From assembly GCA_023055505.1 (NCBI GenBank), contig JALIRH010000023.1, positions 10,784,271 through 10,848,270 of the forward strand: a stretch of 64,000 nucleotides of DNA, in the 5' to 3' direction. Position 1 is the stretch's first letter. The number at the start of each line of letters is the position of its first letter. Source of the stretch: Callipepla californica brunnescens (Eukaryota; Chordata; Aves; Galliformes; Odontophoridae). The translations under genes and the position numbers were made by a program. Below the pieces are notes generated by a model. That model did not search any database. It was given only the letters and a program-made list of their open reading frames with translations, and was not told where the DNA came from. Shown here one piece after another: positions 14,201 through 25,098 of the stretch.

Positions 14201-17200
14201 TGGATTTGTACAGGTAAAATTCAACAGGAACAACATTCAATTTTTTTGTGACCTAGAGACACAAAGGGAAAACAGCGGCAGTCATGATAAACTTGTATAA
14301 TGAAGGTCCTGGTTTCTTATTTCCATGACTACTCCTTTTCCATCACCTGAGTTAACAGGAGTTTTAACGGTGATAGAAATAGAAGCATCTGTGCTCCAGG
14401 CATGACAGGTTGCCACAAATGAGCTTTGTGAAAGCACCTAATGAATTGTAGTGTCTGACATAATCGTGTATTAGCTGCTGACTGAATAATTTCTGTGACA
14501 ATTAGCTAGTTTCATCCTTTTTGTAAGTAACGGAATCTTGAAATCGGTTTCTGAGCCCTGTTGATCTGATTGTGTAGTACCTATTTTTATAAATATAGAC
14601 ATTTATCTTTAGATGCCTTTGTTTTGTTACTGTTAATCAGCATCTCAGTTACAACTAGACACTGGAAAAGAAAATCAAGACACTCTTGCAGCAGGCTCTG
14701 TGGAAACAAATACAACAGTACAGCTGCTCCTGAAAGTGTGTGCAAGCCTGATCTGGAGGCTGGAACAGGAGCATTTTGTCTCAATTCTCCTTAACACAGC
14801 TGCCTTTAAACTCATTATTAGCTGCTCACAGTGAAATGGTTTAGCACCTCCACGTCTGACTACATTCCTGAACAACTTGCAAAACGATTTTTGTTAACTG
14901 CACACTGTGAGCAGACACCCCAGATCTGGGCCTTGATTTGTGGGCTGCGTGCATGCTGTCCACATGCTGACCACGAGGTATGCCTTCAGAGGTCATGTAT
15001 GTCAAGATACATGCTCATAGGCTTCACTAGGTTTGACCATATGAATGAATGCAGTGCAAGAGCTTACTCTTAAACCTGCTGAAGTCATTTATAGTTTTTC
15101 CTGACTTCAGCAGGAGAGGATGGTGGCCATAAGCCTGAAAACAAGAATTACAGGTAAATATTTGTTCCTTCAGGGCCAGAAACATGCCTGTGTGGGCTGA
15201 CATTAGTGACATAAGCCTGCAGAACTCAGCAGTCTCATTTGTCTTTGTAAACTCAGTTCATTGCTAAGTATACTGTGCTGCTCTGTGTTGTCGTATCAAG
15301 TGTGTGACTCTTCATGAAGCCTGGAACTGATGTTGAACACTTAATCTGTGTTTTAAAATCTTGTTTAACAGAACTCTCCCAGTAATATGAGCATGAGTAA
15401 TCAGCCTGGCACTCCCAGAGATGACGGTGAGATGGGTGGAAACTTCCTAAACCCTTTTCAGAGTGAGAGCGTAAGTATGGTTTTTTTTTTGGTTTTTTTT
15501 TTATGGAGTTGTTTTACTTTGGGAACCTTTGTTCCTGATATTTTGTTTAAAAGGAAAAAAAAATGCATTCAGTAATGCAGAGTGGACATTTATCAGGCAA
15601 TATCAGAGCAGCTGAAATACAAAGTTAACAGATCTTTACATCTCAGTGTTTCAATTTGTGGTTGCTCAACCTTCGACTCCTAAACAACGTGTTCTACACT
15701 GCAGGAATATCTTCTAGGACAAATTCACACTGAAGTAAATAAATGAGCATCAGATCTCATGTTGTCAGGAGGTAGTATGCTCAGAGATCAGAAAAGGCAA
15801 AGGTGCCCTCTAGTGTTCATTCTTGGACAAATGGTGTTTTAAAATGGAGACCCCTTAAGGCAACAAAACATGGTGTACAACACGTTCCAAAGTATTTTCC
15901 TACTCCCGTGCCTGAAGCTGGGTTTCTAAATCCACGGTTAGGTTCCTAAATAGAAGTGGCCTGCTTTTCAGAAGTGCTGAGTGACTTCAACACTTCTATT
16001 CTTATTGGAAATCACTGCTGCCAGAAGTGAGTGCAACTTCGTTAACTATGCCAGTGGTGAATAAACAGTTCCTCTTAGATCACAGAACAGACAGATTCCA
16101 CGGCAAGTTTAGTGGGAATCAGATTTTGGGGTGTTTTGTTGTTATTTCTTACTTCTTTGATCAGTGAAAAGGAAGACAGAGCAGTTTCTACATGTTAGTT
16201 GCATACCTTCATAAAGAAGGCATGTGGTCAAATTGTTTGGAGTATTGGAGGAAGTCGGTTTTTACCACCGAAATAGATAGATGTTTTAAAATCTGCCAAA
16301 AAAATCACTGGACACAAAGCCTCCATAAACTGTGATTTTTGGTCATGGAAATCTTTGACTTTAAATTTGCCTTACTTTGCCTGAATTGAAGGCAGAACCT
16401 CTTTGCTATTTACCATTTTTGATTGGGACTGGGGAAGAGCTTTCAGCTTGTGATAAAGTAAAACTGACAAATAAGACACAATTTTGTCTTTAGATTCCTT
16501 GTCCAAAGTGATTACCTTGATTCACTGACATTTACTGTGATACAGGAACTCATTTCAACAAAGGCTTTACTTCAAGCATTTGAGTTGTTCTCCCACATTG
16601 GCTAACATAAGCATGCTGGCCCACTGTGAGAGTGCTCAGGAAAAGGGGGGAGTAAGCCCCAAAGTGGAAGAAATATCAGAGATGTTTTACCTGAGTAGTT
16701 CATTCTGTGCAGTCTACGTGACAATGACCCATGTCAGGTATTCATGGACACTTGGAAGCAGCCAACTCAAAGCTCCAGCTTGGGCAGCTATTTTACTGCT
16801 TGCCTTGTTTTTGAAAAGGCAAATAAATCTCTCCATTTCTTGTATCAGTTTTCTTTACAGTACTATTTCTTGAATTTGAGCATTTTCCTCTAGTTAGATT
16901 TTAGGCCGATTGAATTCCTGTAGTCTGCAAGTCACAAATTAGGTATACAGATGTGCAGGTCTTGTAGGCATTGTGCCGTGCCATTGATTATTTGTAATAA
17001 AGTACTGCTAAGTTGAGGGCATGTATAACTTCTATAAGGGGTGCAGTTCAGCTTGTGTTAAAATAATAAGTTAAAGTGGTGACTGAACTTTTGGTTCACA
17101 TAAAGGAGAGTGGCCACTGATGCAGCTCCTCTCCTGAAGTCGATATCACTAAATAATAGAGACTGAAAGCACAGCTGAATTCCAGTCAGGCTTATCTGCA

Positions 17201-17655
17201 CACCCTTCTTCCCATCAAGTAATAAAAAGCTCTCCAAAATATTTAAGTGGTTGAGCTTACCACGGATGCAGCTGCTCTACTTGAGGCTAGCTCTCTGACT
17301 ACCTAAATCCCCAGTAGCCAAAACCAATCAGGTAAAGGTCTGGAAAGCGTCACTGACACACTGGCTCATCCTGTCACTCAGGTAACACTGAAATAGTCAT
17401 TGAGTGAGTTGACTCAATCAGCAAGAGCTGTATTTTTTCATAATGAATGAAGGGTAATAGAAATTATGACACTGCATATTGAACTACAAGCCTTTGCATG
17501 AGCTATTGTGTGAACGTAGGAGAAAATTCAGAGAGCGTGTTGACATTTGAACTCATTGATCCTGAAGTGGCTTTAGTTACCTGGGTGAAAAATGGTTGTT
17601 AAAATGCGACTTCCTCTTTTTTCAGTACTCCCCTAGCATGACAATGAGTGTGTGA
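2168..17655 (+). CDS. SSBP2: SSBP2, C-terminal part (last six coding exons)
   Basis: Single-stranded DNA-binding protein 2 is a nuclear cofactor. Its N-terminal LUFS/LisH region (left of this window) binds LDB1 and stabilises LIM-homeodomain transcription complexes; the C-terminal Pro/Gly/Met-rich part acts in transactivation. Six exons (2168-2222, 5249-5319, 6489-6567, 9576-9604, 15372-15470, 17626-17655) join in frame to 363 nt, which is 120 residues plus TGA. Recognisable family strings are [72 protein letters not shown] and the ending YSPSMTMSV. All introns have GT..AG ends and the phases agree. SSBP3 and SSBP4 have similar tails, but the DSTNSGDN and [17 protein letters not shown] strings and the neighbouring ACOT12 point to SSBP2. 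The 5' exons are outside the window, so the entry is partial. Nothing looks broken. Confidence 0.96.
2223..5248. other. SSBP2 intron
   Basis: Unique-looking AT-rich intron. The frames around 2650-2950 and 4273-4689 lack recognisable domains and splice logic, and I treat them as chance. No transposon recognised. Confidence 0.65.
5249..5319 (+). CDS. SSBP2: SSBP2 coding exon ([20 protein letters not shown])
   Basis: This 71-nt exon lies between TTATTACAG and GTAAAT. It completes the split Asp codon, then reads [19 protein letters not shown] followed by NRPN, and ends on a codon boundary. Confidence 0.95.
5320..6488. other. SSBP2 intron
   Basis: Holds a 169-codon chance frame on the - strand (5365-5874) that resembles nothing I know. 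No repeat recognised. Confidence 0.6.
6489..6567 (+). CDS. SSBP2: SSBP2 coding exon ([20 protein letters not shown])
   Basis: This 79-nt exon lies between TTTTATAG and GTAATA. It reads [20 protein letters not shown] followed by HMNGSL and leaves one base that makes Gly with the next exon. The Met/Gly/His-rich string is diagnostic of the SSBP2/3/4 tail. Confidence 0.95.
6568..9575. other. SSBP2 intron
   Basis: Intron without recognised repeats. Two short stretches (near 6905-6942 and 8920-8942) have splice-like borders, but nothing ties them to SSBP2 isoforms. Confidence 0.6.
9576..9604 (+). CDS. SSBP2: SSBP2 29-nt microexon ([10 protein letters not shown])
   Basis: This very short exon lies between TTTAATTTAAG and GTGAGT. 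It completes the split Gly codon and reads SGDMDSISK. Its 29 nt is not a multiple of three, but the phases match the flanking exons (1 in, 0 out). Automated predictors often miss exons this short. Confidence 0.93.
9885..10073 (+). mobile_element. CR1 LINE 3' fragment
   Basis: The CR1 3' consensus can be followed: an AGCTGCCCAGTGAAGCTGTG-like start, GTGCTCAAGGCCAGGTTGGA, GAGCAGCCTGAGCTGGTGGA, TTGAGGTCCCCTCAAACCTC and a terminal GATTCTGTGAT. It is 5'-truncated and noncoding. Confidence 0.88.
12705..12835 (-). mobile_element. Old, diverged CR1-type fragment
   Basis: The sequence TCATAGATTTTAAAGCCAGA / AGGGACTGATATGATTGTG / GACCTGCTACATAACATAGG resembles an ancient sauropsid CR1 lineage, common in turtles, read from its 3' end. 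Adjacent TAGTTTTCAACCTTTTCCAA (12829-12848) may be part of another old repeat. The assignment is from memory of the consensus. Confidence 0.55.
13540..13775 (+). mobile_element. CR1 LINE fragment
   Basis: GAGCCAGGCTCTTGTCAGTG, GTGCCCAGTAACACAAGAGG and GTGATGGAGTACTGGCACGG follow the CR1 region just before its 3' UTR. The middle is diverged and the usual ATTCTGTG tail is missing, so the copy is broken at both ends. Confidence 0.75.
15372..15470 (+). CDS. SSBP2: SSBP2 coding exon ([20 protein letters not shown])
   Basis: This 99-nt exon lies between TTTAACAG and GTAAGT, phase 0 in and out. It reads [20 protein letters not shown] and then [13 protein letters not shown]. It is the most family-conserved part of the tail, and because the length is a multiple of three it could be skipped without a frameshift. 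Confidence 0.96.
15471..17625. other. SSBP2 last intron
   Basis: About 2.2 kb of unique sequence between the last two coding exons. It contains only short T- and A-runs near 15480-15560; no transposon or exon seen. Confidence 0.65.
17626..17655 (+). CDS. SSBP2: SSBP2 last coding exon (YSPSMTMSV stop)
   Basis: After a TTTTTTCAG acceptor the frame reads YSPSMTMSV then TGA. This is the invariant C-terminus of the family as I recall it, and it fixes the end of the protein. Confidence 0.96.
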   Translation, partial: YSPSMTMSV

Positions 17656-17918
17656 TCCGTTAACAAGTCTCGTCCTGAAGACCACAGTGAGTTGGCCCTC
17701 TCCAGAGAGCTACTACAGAAGAAAATTATTCATCCCAGTGTACAGTCTTAACAAAAAGGATCTCAGACACAATCAGACCCACCATTTTTTTTCCAACCAT
17801 CTCCCCTGTTTTTTCAAGAAAGTGGGTCCTAAACATGATTGAGACAACTGAGTGGCATGACAGAACTGCCCATGATGGAACTGCAATTATCTGTGTATGT
17901 ACATGCATGGCATCAATG

Positions 17919-17961
17919 TATATGTATGTGTGTGTGGCACAGAAATACACACATACATATA
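17919..17961 (+). repeat. Perfect 15-bp inverted repeat (hairpin) in the SSBP2 3' UTR
   Basis: TATATGTATGTGTGT at 17919-17933 is exactly complementary to ACACACATACATATA at 17947-17961, with a 13-nt loop. G.U and U.A pairs can extend it outward. It is built from TG/CA-type sequence, so chance expansion is possible. Confidence 0.75.
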
Positions 17962-18201
17962 TAGCCCTGCAGGACACTGTAAAATATTATCACATGACAT
18001 CTTAAGTAGAAATGAAAAGTAGAGACTTATATTCCATCTTTTCTTTTTTTTTCACGTTTACATTCTAATTATTAAAATTTGCTTGCCCTCTCCCCTCCTG
18101 AACTGTTTTATGTTGCATATATCATTGCTTTATAAGTTATTTTTTAAGGTGAACTCATTTGATAAATTCTGATTTTGTAAATGTCTGCCATTATGGATAG
18201 G

Positions 18202-18207
18202 AATAAA
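18202..18207 (+). promoter_or_regulatory. SSBP2: Candidate poly(A) signal AATAAA, SSBP2
   Basis: A canonical AATAAA lies about 550 nt after the stop codon and is followed within 40 nt by U/GU-rich sequence. This is the first good signal in the 3' UTR. Confidence 0.6.
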
Positions 18208-19659
18208 ATTGCTTATAAGAGCTTTCATTAACTTGTGTTTGATACCAGTTACATACCCTGTGAATCACAAACTGTGTTGTCTCAAGAAATAGAAGAAAGC
18301 TCATCTTAATTTTTTTGGAGAAATTTAATAATTTTCACCTAGTTTGGTGATTTTTTTAATACTTTGCCTTTAAAAAAAAAAAAAAAAGAAGCACTGAAGG
18401 TTATTTTTCTTCTTTAATTGAAGCCTAATATCTGCAATATCTATTTTGAAATGGAAGCCTGAATTTGATACAAGCTTCTCAGTATATATAGAGTACTATA
18501 AGGTTGCTGTATGTGAGCTCCCATTGCTATAGAATCTAGCAATAAAGTGTCAGGGCTTATTCTGCCTTTGGGAATGGATTTTCTATTTAGCACGATCCTA
18601 GGGGTGGTAGCTAGTGGAAATACAGTAGAGTCCTTATTAACAAAACGTGTTCTAACAATTTGTGTTTACGTTTCCCCTTTTCAGTGATTCTCAACTGAAT
18701 TGTAACAATCCATGGTCTTGATGACACAATCTCCCAAGCCCATTGAGAAAATCAGGTCACTCTGGTACATGAATTCACCCCCAAACCTTTCAGTAAGCAG
18801 CCATTTTTGTGAAACAAAATGAGGGAGTAAACTTTTTATGACTACTGTGTCATGTCAGGGTCTTATCTGTTGCCATGAACAGAAGAGGAACAAAGGTCTG
18901 GGGCATTTTATAAGGTCAGCATATTAGATGTGAAAGCAGGGGACAGAATGGAAAAAAGGTGTGTGGTCTTTAAGGAAGAGTTTCTGGAAATAGTCCTATT
19001 TCTCTTTAGGTAAAGCTCAAAAACCGAGACTGTAGTAAATTTAGTTCCTAGTGACCTCCAGATCCTCCAAGAAAATGAAGGTTTTTAATTGTGTCGTGGT
19101 CAAAATGTTGACGATCAGCATTATGAACACAAAGTGGCTGCACTAAAATTTATGCCACAGACAAAAACCAGAGTCCAGTTTGGACTTTGCAGATGGAGGA
19201 GACACTTAATAGGGGGAGCACTTCTGGACAGACTGTGTCCATGCAGTCTTGTAAGGGGATATTTTTTCATAAATTTGTGCTGAAGAATTGTATGTAGTAT
19301 GCTTGTTGTGATGGTAGATGCACATAAGAAGTACCAGAATCTCATAACTCATTTTTATTTTTATATATGTTATATATATGTGAAAATAAAAACGTATACA
19401 TATTTTACTCTCCTGTTAGGGCTGTTAAGGATGAAGCTCTTGGAGGCTTAAAATTATGTTAAAATATGAAAGATTTTGGTAGTGTTATTTTTTAGTAATA
19501 ATAGCTACTTTGATTAGCTGAAATCTTGAACTAGATTGTCATTATATCGTTTTGTGGACTTTATTCCCAGTGATTATGAAGGCTGAATTAATTTGCTTCT
19601 CTTTGGAACACATTTTGTTGCTGTCTAAAAAGATGCCAGGAGCCCCTATAATTTACATT

Positions 19660-19676
19660 AAAAAAAAAAAAAAAAA
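19660..19676 (+). repeat. Poly-A tract
   Basis: A run of A followed by A-rich sequence to about 19700. No recognisable retrotransposed gene precedes it. Confidence 0.7.
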
Positions 19677-21251
19677 GAAAAAACAAAACCATAAAAAAAC
19701 AAGATCTAATTTCCTGAGATCCATCATGGTTGTCACTAATAAGTTTCCCTGGTTATGTCCACAGTGCAGCCCAGCTTCTCCCAGAAATAGTGCAAAGTCC
19801 AGGCATCTTTGCAGCTTGTATTTGTCATCCTTGTTCGTAGCCTTCCAAGAACGATTCTAGGACTCCTTTCTGCCCAGTTTCAGGCACATGATGTCACTGC
19901 TGCTGGACTAAGGTAGATGAATATGTCTGGACATCACATGCCAAAGCCCTTTCATGCAGCAGGTAAGTGTGTCCTTGAGTGAGCTTGTGACCAGGGTCCA
20001 TCTGGGGTCTGCTGGGTTCCTCAGAGGGAGCCCCTGCAGACCACCACTGAGATTGCAAGACAGCGCATGTCGCTGCCAGAGCTTCTTGCTCTGGCAAAGT
20101 TAAACAGAACTATGGCTTTGTATTAATCCAAACTCCTTTTTTACTTTTCCTCCTGAATTTGGCACTATCTTCAATAGTTTAGCTTATTGGCAGCTGTTAA
20201 GGATAAAAGTCTGACCATTAAATTAAATCTATGCATGAAGCAGTACCCTTTAAATGGAACTGCCAGCACGTACTGAATATTATTATCAAAATATGTTGGC
20301 CTAATGTATATACATGAGCATAACATCCTTTCAGACATATTCTTTCTTCCGTAGTTCTTTTGAACCTCCCTTCTATGCAATTTTTCTTATTGCCAGCAAA
20401 TCTTTGTTTCCCCCTTTACATTTCATTTCCCAGACATTTATATTAAATTAAACACTTGCATCAATCCTGCAGCATGGATGTCAGCACACGCACTGCTGGT
20501 TTCAAAAGGAACAGAACTGGGTTGTGCTTATAATTACCTATAACTCTGTGCCCTGGTACTTCAAGTTAGTAGGTATGTCACCACTTTTCATAGCTACAGA
20601 CTGGTGGGACAGAAGATGTGCAAGCTTGCAAAATTGTAGATTTGGGACATTTGGATTGAATAGTCGGTGAACATCTTGTTATCAGAATTTTAATGGGATT
20701 AAAGTAGCCTAATAATCTTGCTTTTTGTAAGGAATGCTTGCATTCTGTGCAGTACATGAGTGAAGTTGTAAATAACTCATTGCTCATTGCTAAGATCGGG
20801 TGATTTCAACCATTCTGGAACTGAACCTGTAGAAAACAACTGTACGTGCTAAAAACAAGTATCCCATTATTTTCTAAATTTGCATGGAGATTTTTGCATG
20901 GTCATTTGTTTTCTTTCTTTTGCTTATGATCCTTGTAGGATTTTCATCATGTAAAGGAGTATTAATATGGAAAGAAAGATTATTTCCAAGCACTGACTGA
21001 ATACGCCCATTTATGTTTCTAATGCACTAAATATCAGTGTGTAACATAACTGCTGTTTTTATCTGTCCTTATGCAACAGCACTGTTGATTATGTCAGAAC
21101 TTGTGCAGCTCTGGAAGAAATACTTTTCTCAGTGATGCCAGGTGGTTTCTCCACACTGAGTTTTTAGATAGATTTCCTGTTTTCATATACAAACAAATAG
21201 ATGATGATTTAGAAGATGGATCTTCCAGGCAGGGTTGAAGTAAAGCTTTTT

Positions 21252-21317
21252 TAGGGGTGTTGGACTCAAAGATCTCTAGAGGTCCTTTCCAACCCCTACA
21301 ATTCTGTGATTCTGTGT
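21252..21317 (+). mobile_element. CR1 LINE 3' tail
   Basis: GTGTTGGACTCAAAGATCTC, TAGAGGTCCTTTCCAACCCC and ACAATTCTGTGATTCTGTG are the CR1 3' end, including two copies of its 8-bp tail unit. Only about 65 bp survive. Confidence 0.85.
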
Positions 21318-24300
21318 TTTTAAGGGATGAAATCTTAGAACTGTAGAAATATGGGAATAATTTCTTGGCACTGCAGAAATAGGGTCTCTCTTACCATCAG
21401 AACTCTGGCAAAAATTCTGGCCTTGTAGAATTCAGCTGGAGCTGGGATTCATTTGTGGATTTCACAGTGAAATCAGTTCTTAAGCTTCTGCATAAACCCA
21501 TGAGTAGGAGCATCCATACCCAGATTTTATCTCCATGTCTGAATCTTGCATAGACAAGAATGGGGTTTATGGCGAGGAAGAAGCTGTATGAATCACTAGT
21601 AAAACATGCAGCCTGATGTAAACAAGTACCTTGTATTTGCATGCATGAGTTGCATTGTTTTCTTAATTGCCTGAGCACAAGAAAGAACTGCAGTTGCACT
21701 TGACATTTTGGGAGTTGGTGCATGAAAGAGACAGCAGTAAAAGTGAGCCAGGTCGTTGACACTCTGCAGGCTGCCCAGATGTGCCCTAGCTTGCCTTGGG
21801 ATGACTGGCATCTGAATGACAGGCGAGTCCCCCAGGAGTCTCCTGTAGCCAGGCCACCCATGTATCACCTCCTCAAGGAGAGTACTGACCACCAGAATGA
21901 CCACGGCTTGCTCCGATCTTGTATCTGCAGTGCACAGTGCCCTGTGTCACGTCTCTTGTCCTCTGGAGGCAGTCAGCCCTTGCTCTCCCTGTAAAACATG
22001 AGGAGAGAGATATAGGCTAATCATTTATTTTAAATAATTGACAATAGGAAGAAGGAAATAGAGCCTTGCCTCTGGAGAGCAGTTCAGAATAGCTGCTTTG
22101 GGGCAGCTTCATGAACTGGACAAAAATCATTTGAATTTTCCCCTGTTCTGTGGTTAGCAAATGAAAAACTGCATTTAGAGAGGATTTGGAATTAAATGGG
22201 CAGTGTAATCAGAGACCAGATGTTATAGTATCAGAGCTGAACATTTCACTTTAACAATTAAAGTGAATTTTCAGTTGATAAATGTTGCAGTGATTTCTAC
22301 TTCTGAGTTCAGTTAATTATTTTTGAGCATTACCTCCTGTTCTTAGTCATCTCTGATCCAGTGTTGTTGTTGGTAAATAGGGACTGAATCTCCAGAATAT
22401 GACCATATATGCTTGCATTTGCTGAATATAAAAGGGGGTTGAAAGATATTCAAAACAAAACAGAACAAGGAATCAAAGAAAACCTAGTAATTTTTTTTTC
22501 TTTGTTTCTCAGTAAGTGAGGATAGAACCACAGCTTCTGTCCCACTGTGCTTGGGTTTGGTTAGGCCTTCAGAAAGGGAATCCTGGCAAAGCACATTTGT
22601 TAAATTAACCCCTCCAAAAAAACTGTTTCAACAGTGACAGCTCATTTTTCTTTAAACTGATCACACTAAGGATCTAATTCAGGATGTAATGACACACAGC
22701 ATCTGTAAAAATTGAGTACACTCAAATGTAGATGACTTAGATTTAAATTTCAGTTTGTGCAGCTCCCTCTGCTCTCCAGACATTATTGGCTCCATCCTGT
22801 AAGCTGCTGTTTGTGCCAGTTGTCCTGCTGAAACTTGATGAAACCACTCAGTGTCATTTTTCTTGTAGGATTTCACCCTGACTTTGGTGAAATGTAGAAT
22901 TTGTCTGAGGTGTGACATCATTTTGCAGATCTATACATGGAGAAAAATACAAAGTATCTACTGAAATTACCAAAATGTTGTTTCAACATGAAAAACAGAG
23001 GAAAAAATCCTTAGCTAAATTACTGATTCGAGTGCATGCATGCAAGTTGTTTGCCAGCACTGTCATCTTGGAAACAAATTAGGGTAACAAATTTAGGGAA
23101 GACAAATGGACTGTCTACTCAACAATTGAAATTCTGATCCTGCAAACACATGCACATTTGTTTGAAATAAAGCCTACAGAGGCTTAATTTTAAGCAGATT
23201 TAACAAAACAAATAATATCCTTCAGAAGAGTGAGACTGTTAAAATGCTGAACCCGTGCTGAGCGTGGACAGTCTAGAAGTCTTCCCCAAGCCAACATTTT
23301 ATCTCATTTTACTGATTTTACCGGTGCATGAACATGTTTATGTGCCGACAGTAATGATATTTGGAACAGATATGGCTTTCTTCTGTTTCTTATTTTATTT
23401 CTTAGAGCATTGTTCACTACTATATTAAACGTTTTTGTGAACTTGTCCTTTCGTTTTGCTTTCAGTCATGCAGCCATAGTTTCCCTCAACACAGCTAACA
23501 GCTTTGCAGTTTTAGTCTGAACTTCTTTTTGGTCACTGTTCTTCATCAAAGCCTAAAATATGTAAGAAAGCCTCTCATGTAATGGGAAAACTTGCCATAA
23601 AAAATATGTAAGGGTTTTCTCGGGTACATGTTTTCACGTTTAATAAAAAGACAATTTTCAGTTACGATTTGAAATGGTCACTTTCTAGCCACTATTTAAT
23701 ATCTATGTGTGAAAGAAATCAAGAAAACAAATGACTTTTTTTTCTCCTCCATTTGAATTCAGCATCGCAAATACTTACCGAAAGACATGCTTTTGGGAAG
23801 CCAGACCAAACCAAAATTTACTACGTAGCTGGTATGAATAAAACAGGCCTTCACACTGGAATCTTCCCTCCGTATCCCTAAGAGCAAGTTGCCTCACATC
23901 CGATGCATGTGGCTCAGCAGGCCTGTGTGGGGCTTGGCCATGGAGGGCTGGGTGGCAGGTGGCCTTCATGTCCAGCCTCACCTCTCCAGGGGAACTGCTG
24001 CACTGCATCTGGCAGCTAGGCCTGTGGGATCGTTGGAGTTTTGCAGGGCTGGAGCAGGAGGCTTGGATTTTGTAAGAGAAACTTCGGGGAGGTTTTTGGA
24101 ATCAGCACAGAACGTGTTTGGGGTTTTTTGTTGTTCGATTTTTTTGATAGACACATTTCCTCAGTACCTTGGGTGTGCTAGATCGTACACTTTGGGCGTG
24201 TAGTTTGTTACGGAAATACGTACAGCTCTTCAGAGAAGGAGGGAGCTATAACAACACCCACGGCCAAACCTTTGTTTGTCCCCATAGAGTGAAATCATCA

Positions 24301-25067
24301 GCGCTCTCTTTTGGTGTGAACAGTTGTTAGTACAGAACTTTGCTCCTCACCACAAGGAGCCAACTCATCCTCTGGATGAACTGGAGATTTGTAGGCTTTA
24401 TTTCTTTTGTTTTATCGTCATGTTTTCTTCCCTCTCATTTCAATTTTTCCATTAGATGTACTCTGCCAGATGTTTGCACAAAAACAAGAACAATTTGCCC
24501 AATAAACACACAGAAAGTTGCTCACATCCGTAACAAGAGTCCCACTATAGAACATTTATTTCATTGCAAACGCTGTGGCTGTGCAGCATCCCGAGAGCTG
24601 TTGTTAGTGTTCGGCATTAGGAAAGTTAGCTTCTCACAGGCTTATTATGCATTAGGCAAGATGACTTCCAGCAATGATATAAAATAGCTTGAGACAGAAG
24701 TTGATATTTGCTGTGCAGAATAGAGGAAAAATAAAATCCAAACAGAGCCCATGTGATTGAAGTAGGGGATTACTAAAGCTATAATTTCTAGAATTTGAAA
24801 AGTACATTAGCTGGCAATAAGTTTTCATTTACACTGACTTTAAAAGTTAAGGAAATGCATACAAGTTCCTAAATGAAGTAAGGAGAGGGAGGAGTGGCAT
24901 GAGGACAGTGTGAACTGGAACTTTCTGCTGAGAATCAAGTAACTTTTTTTGGGGGGGGGAGAGGGAGGAAACAAAAGGAAGGCATCCAAGGAACCCTTTT
25001 AGCCCTGCAGTGGCTGTCTGAGAAGTGTGTATCAGCATGCTCTATATCCTTAATGTCCAGTTGTGAA

Positions 25068-25070
<3 letters not shown>

Positions 25071-25098
<28 letters not shown>
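25071..25098. repeat. Poly-T tract, 28 bp
   Basis: Uninterrupted T run. The flank to the right lacks a complementary AATAAA, so a minus-strand processed insertion is not supported. Confidence 0.8.

Larger units (their letters stand above)
9605..15371. other. SSBP2 intron, 5.8 kb
   Basis: Largest SSBP2 intron in the window. It carries CR1 copies at 9885-10073 and 13540-13775 and an older CR1-like segment at 12705-12835; the rest looks unique. Confidence 0.7.
17656..18240 (+). other. SSBP2: SSBP2 proximal 3' UTR
   Basis: Sequence directly after the TGA is AT-rich and free of recognised repeats. It contains a perfect 15-bp stem-loop at 17919-17961 and ends at an AATAAA (18202-18207) followed by A/T- and GT-rich sequence. 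The extent is inferred from that signal; longer forms are possible because further AATAAA hexamers occur at 18540 and 19386. Confidence 0.6.

Noticed and set aside
21397..21861. 154-codon open frame on the - strand in the spacer
   Set aside because: No domain, no similarity I recognise and no splice context.
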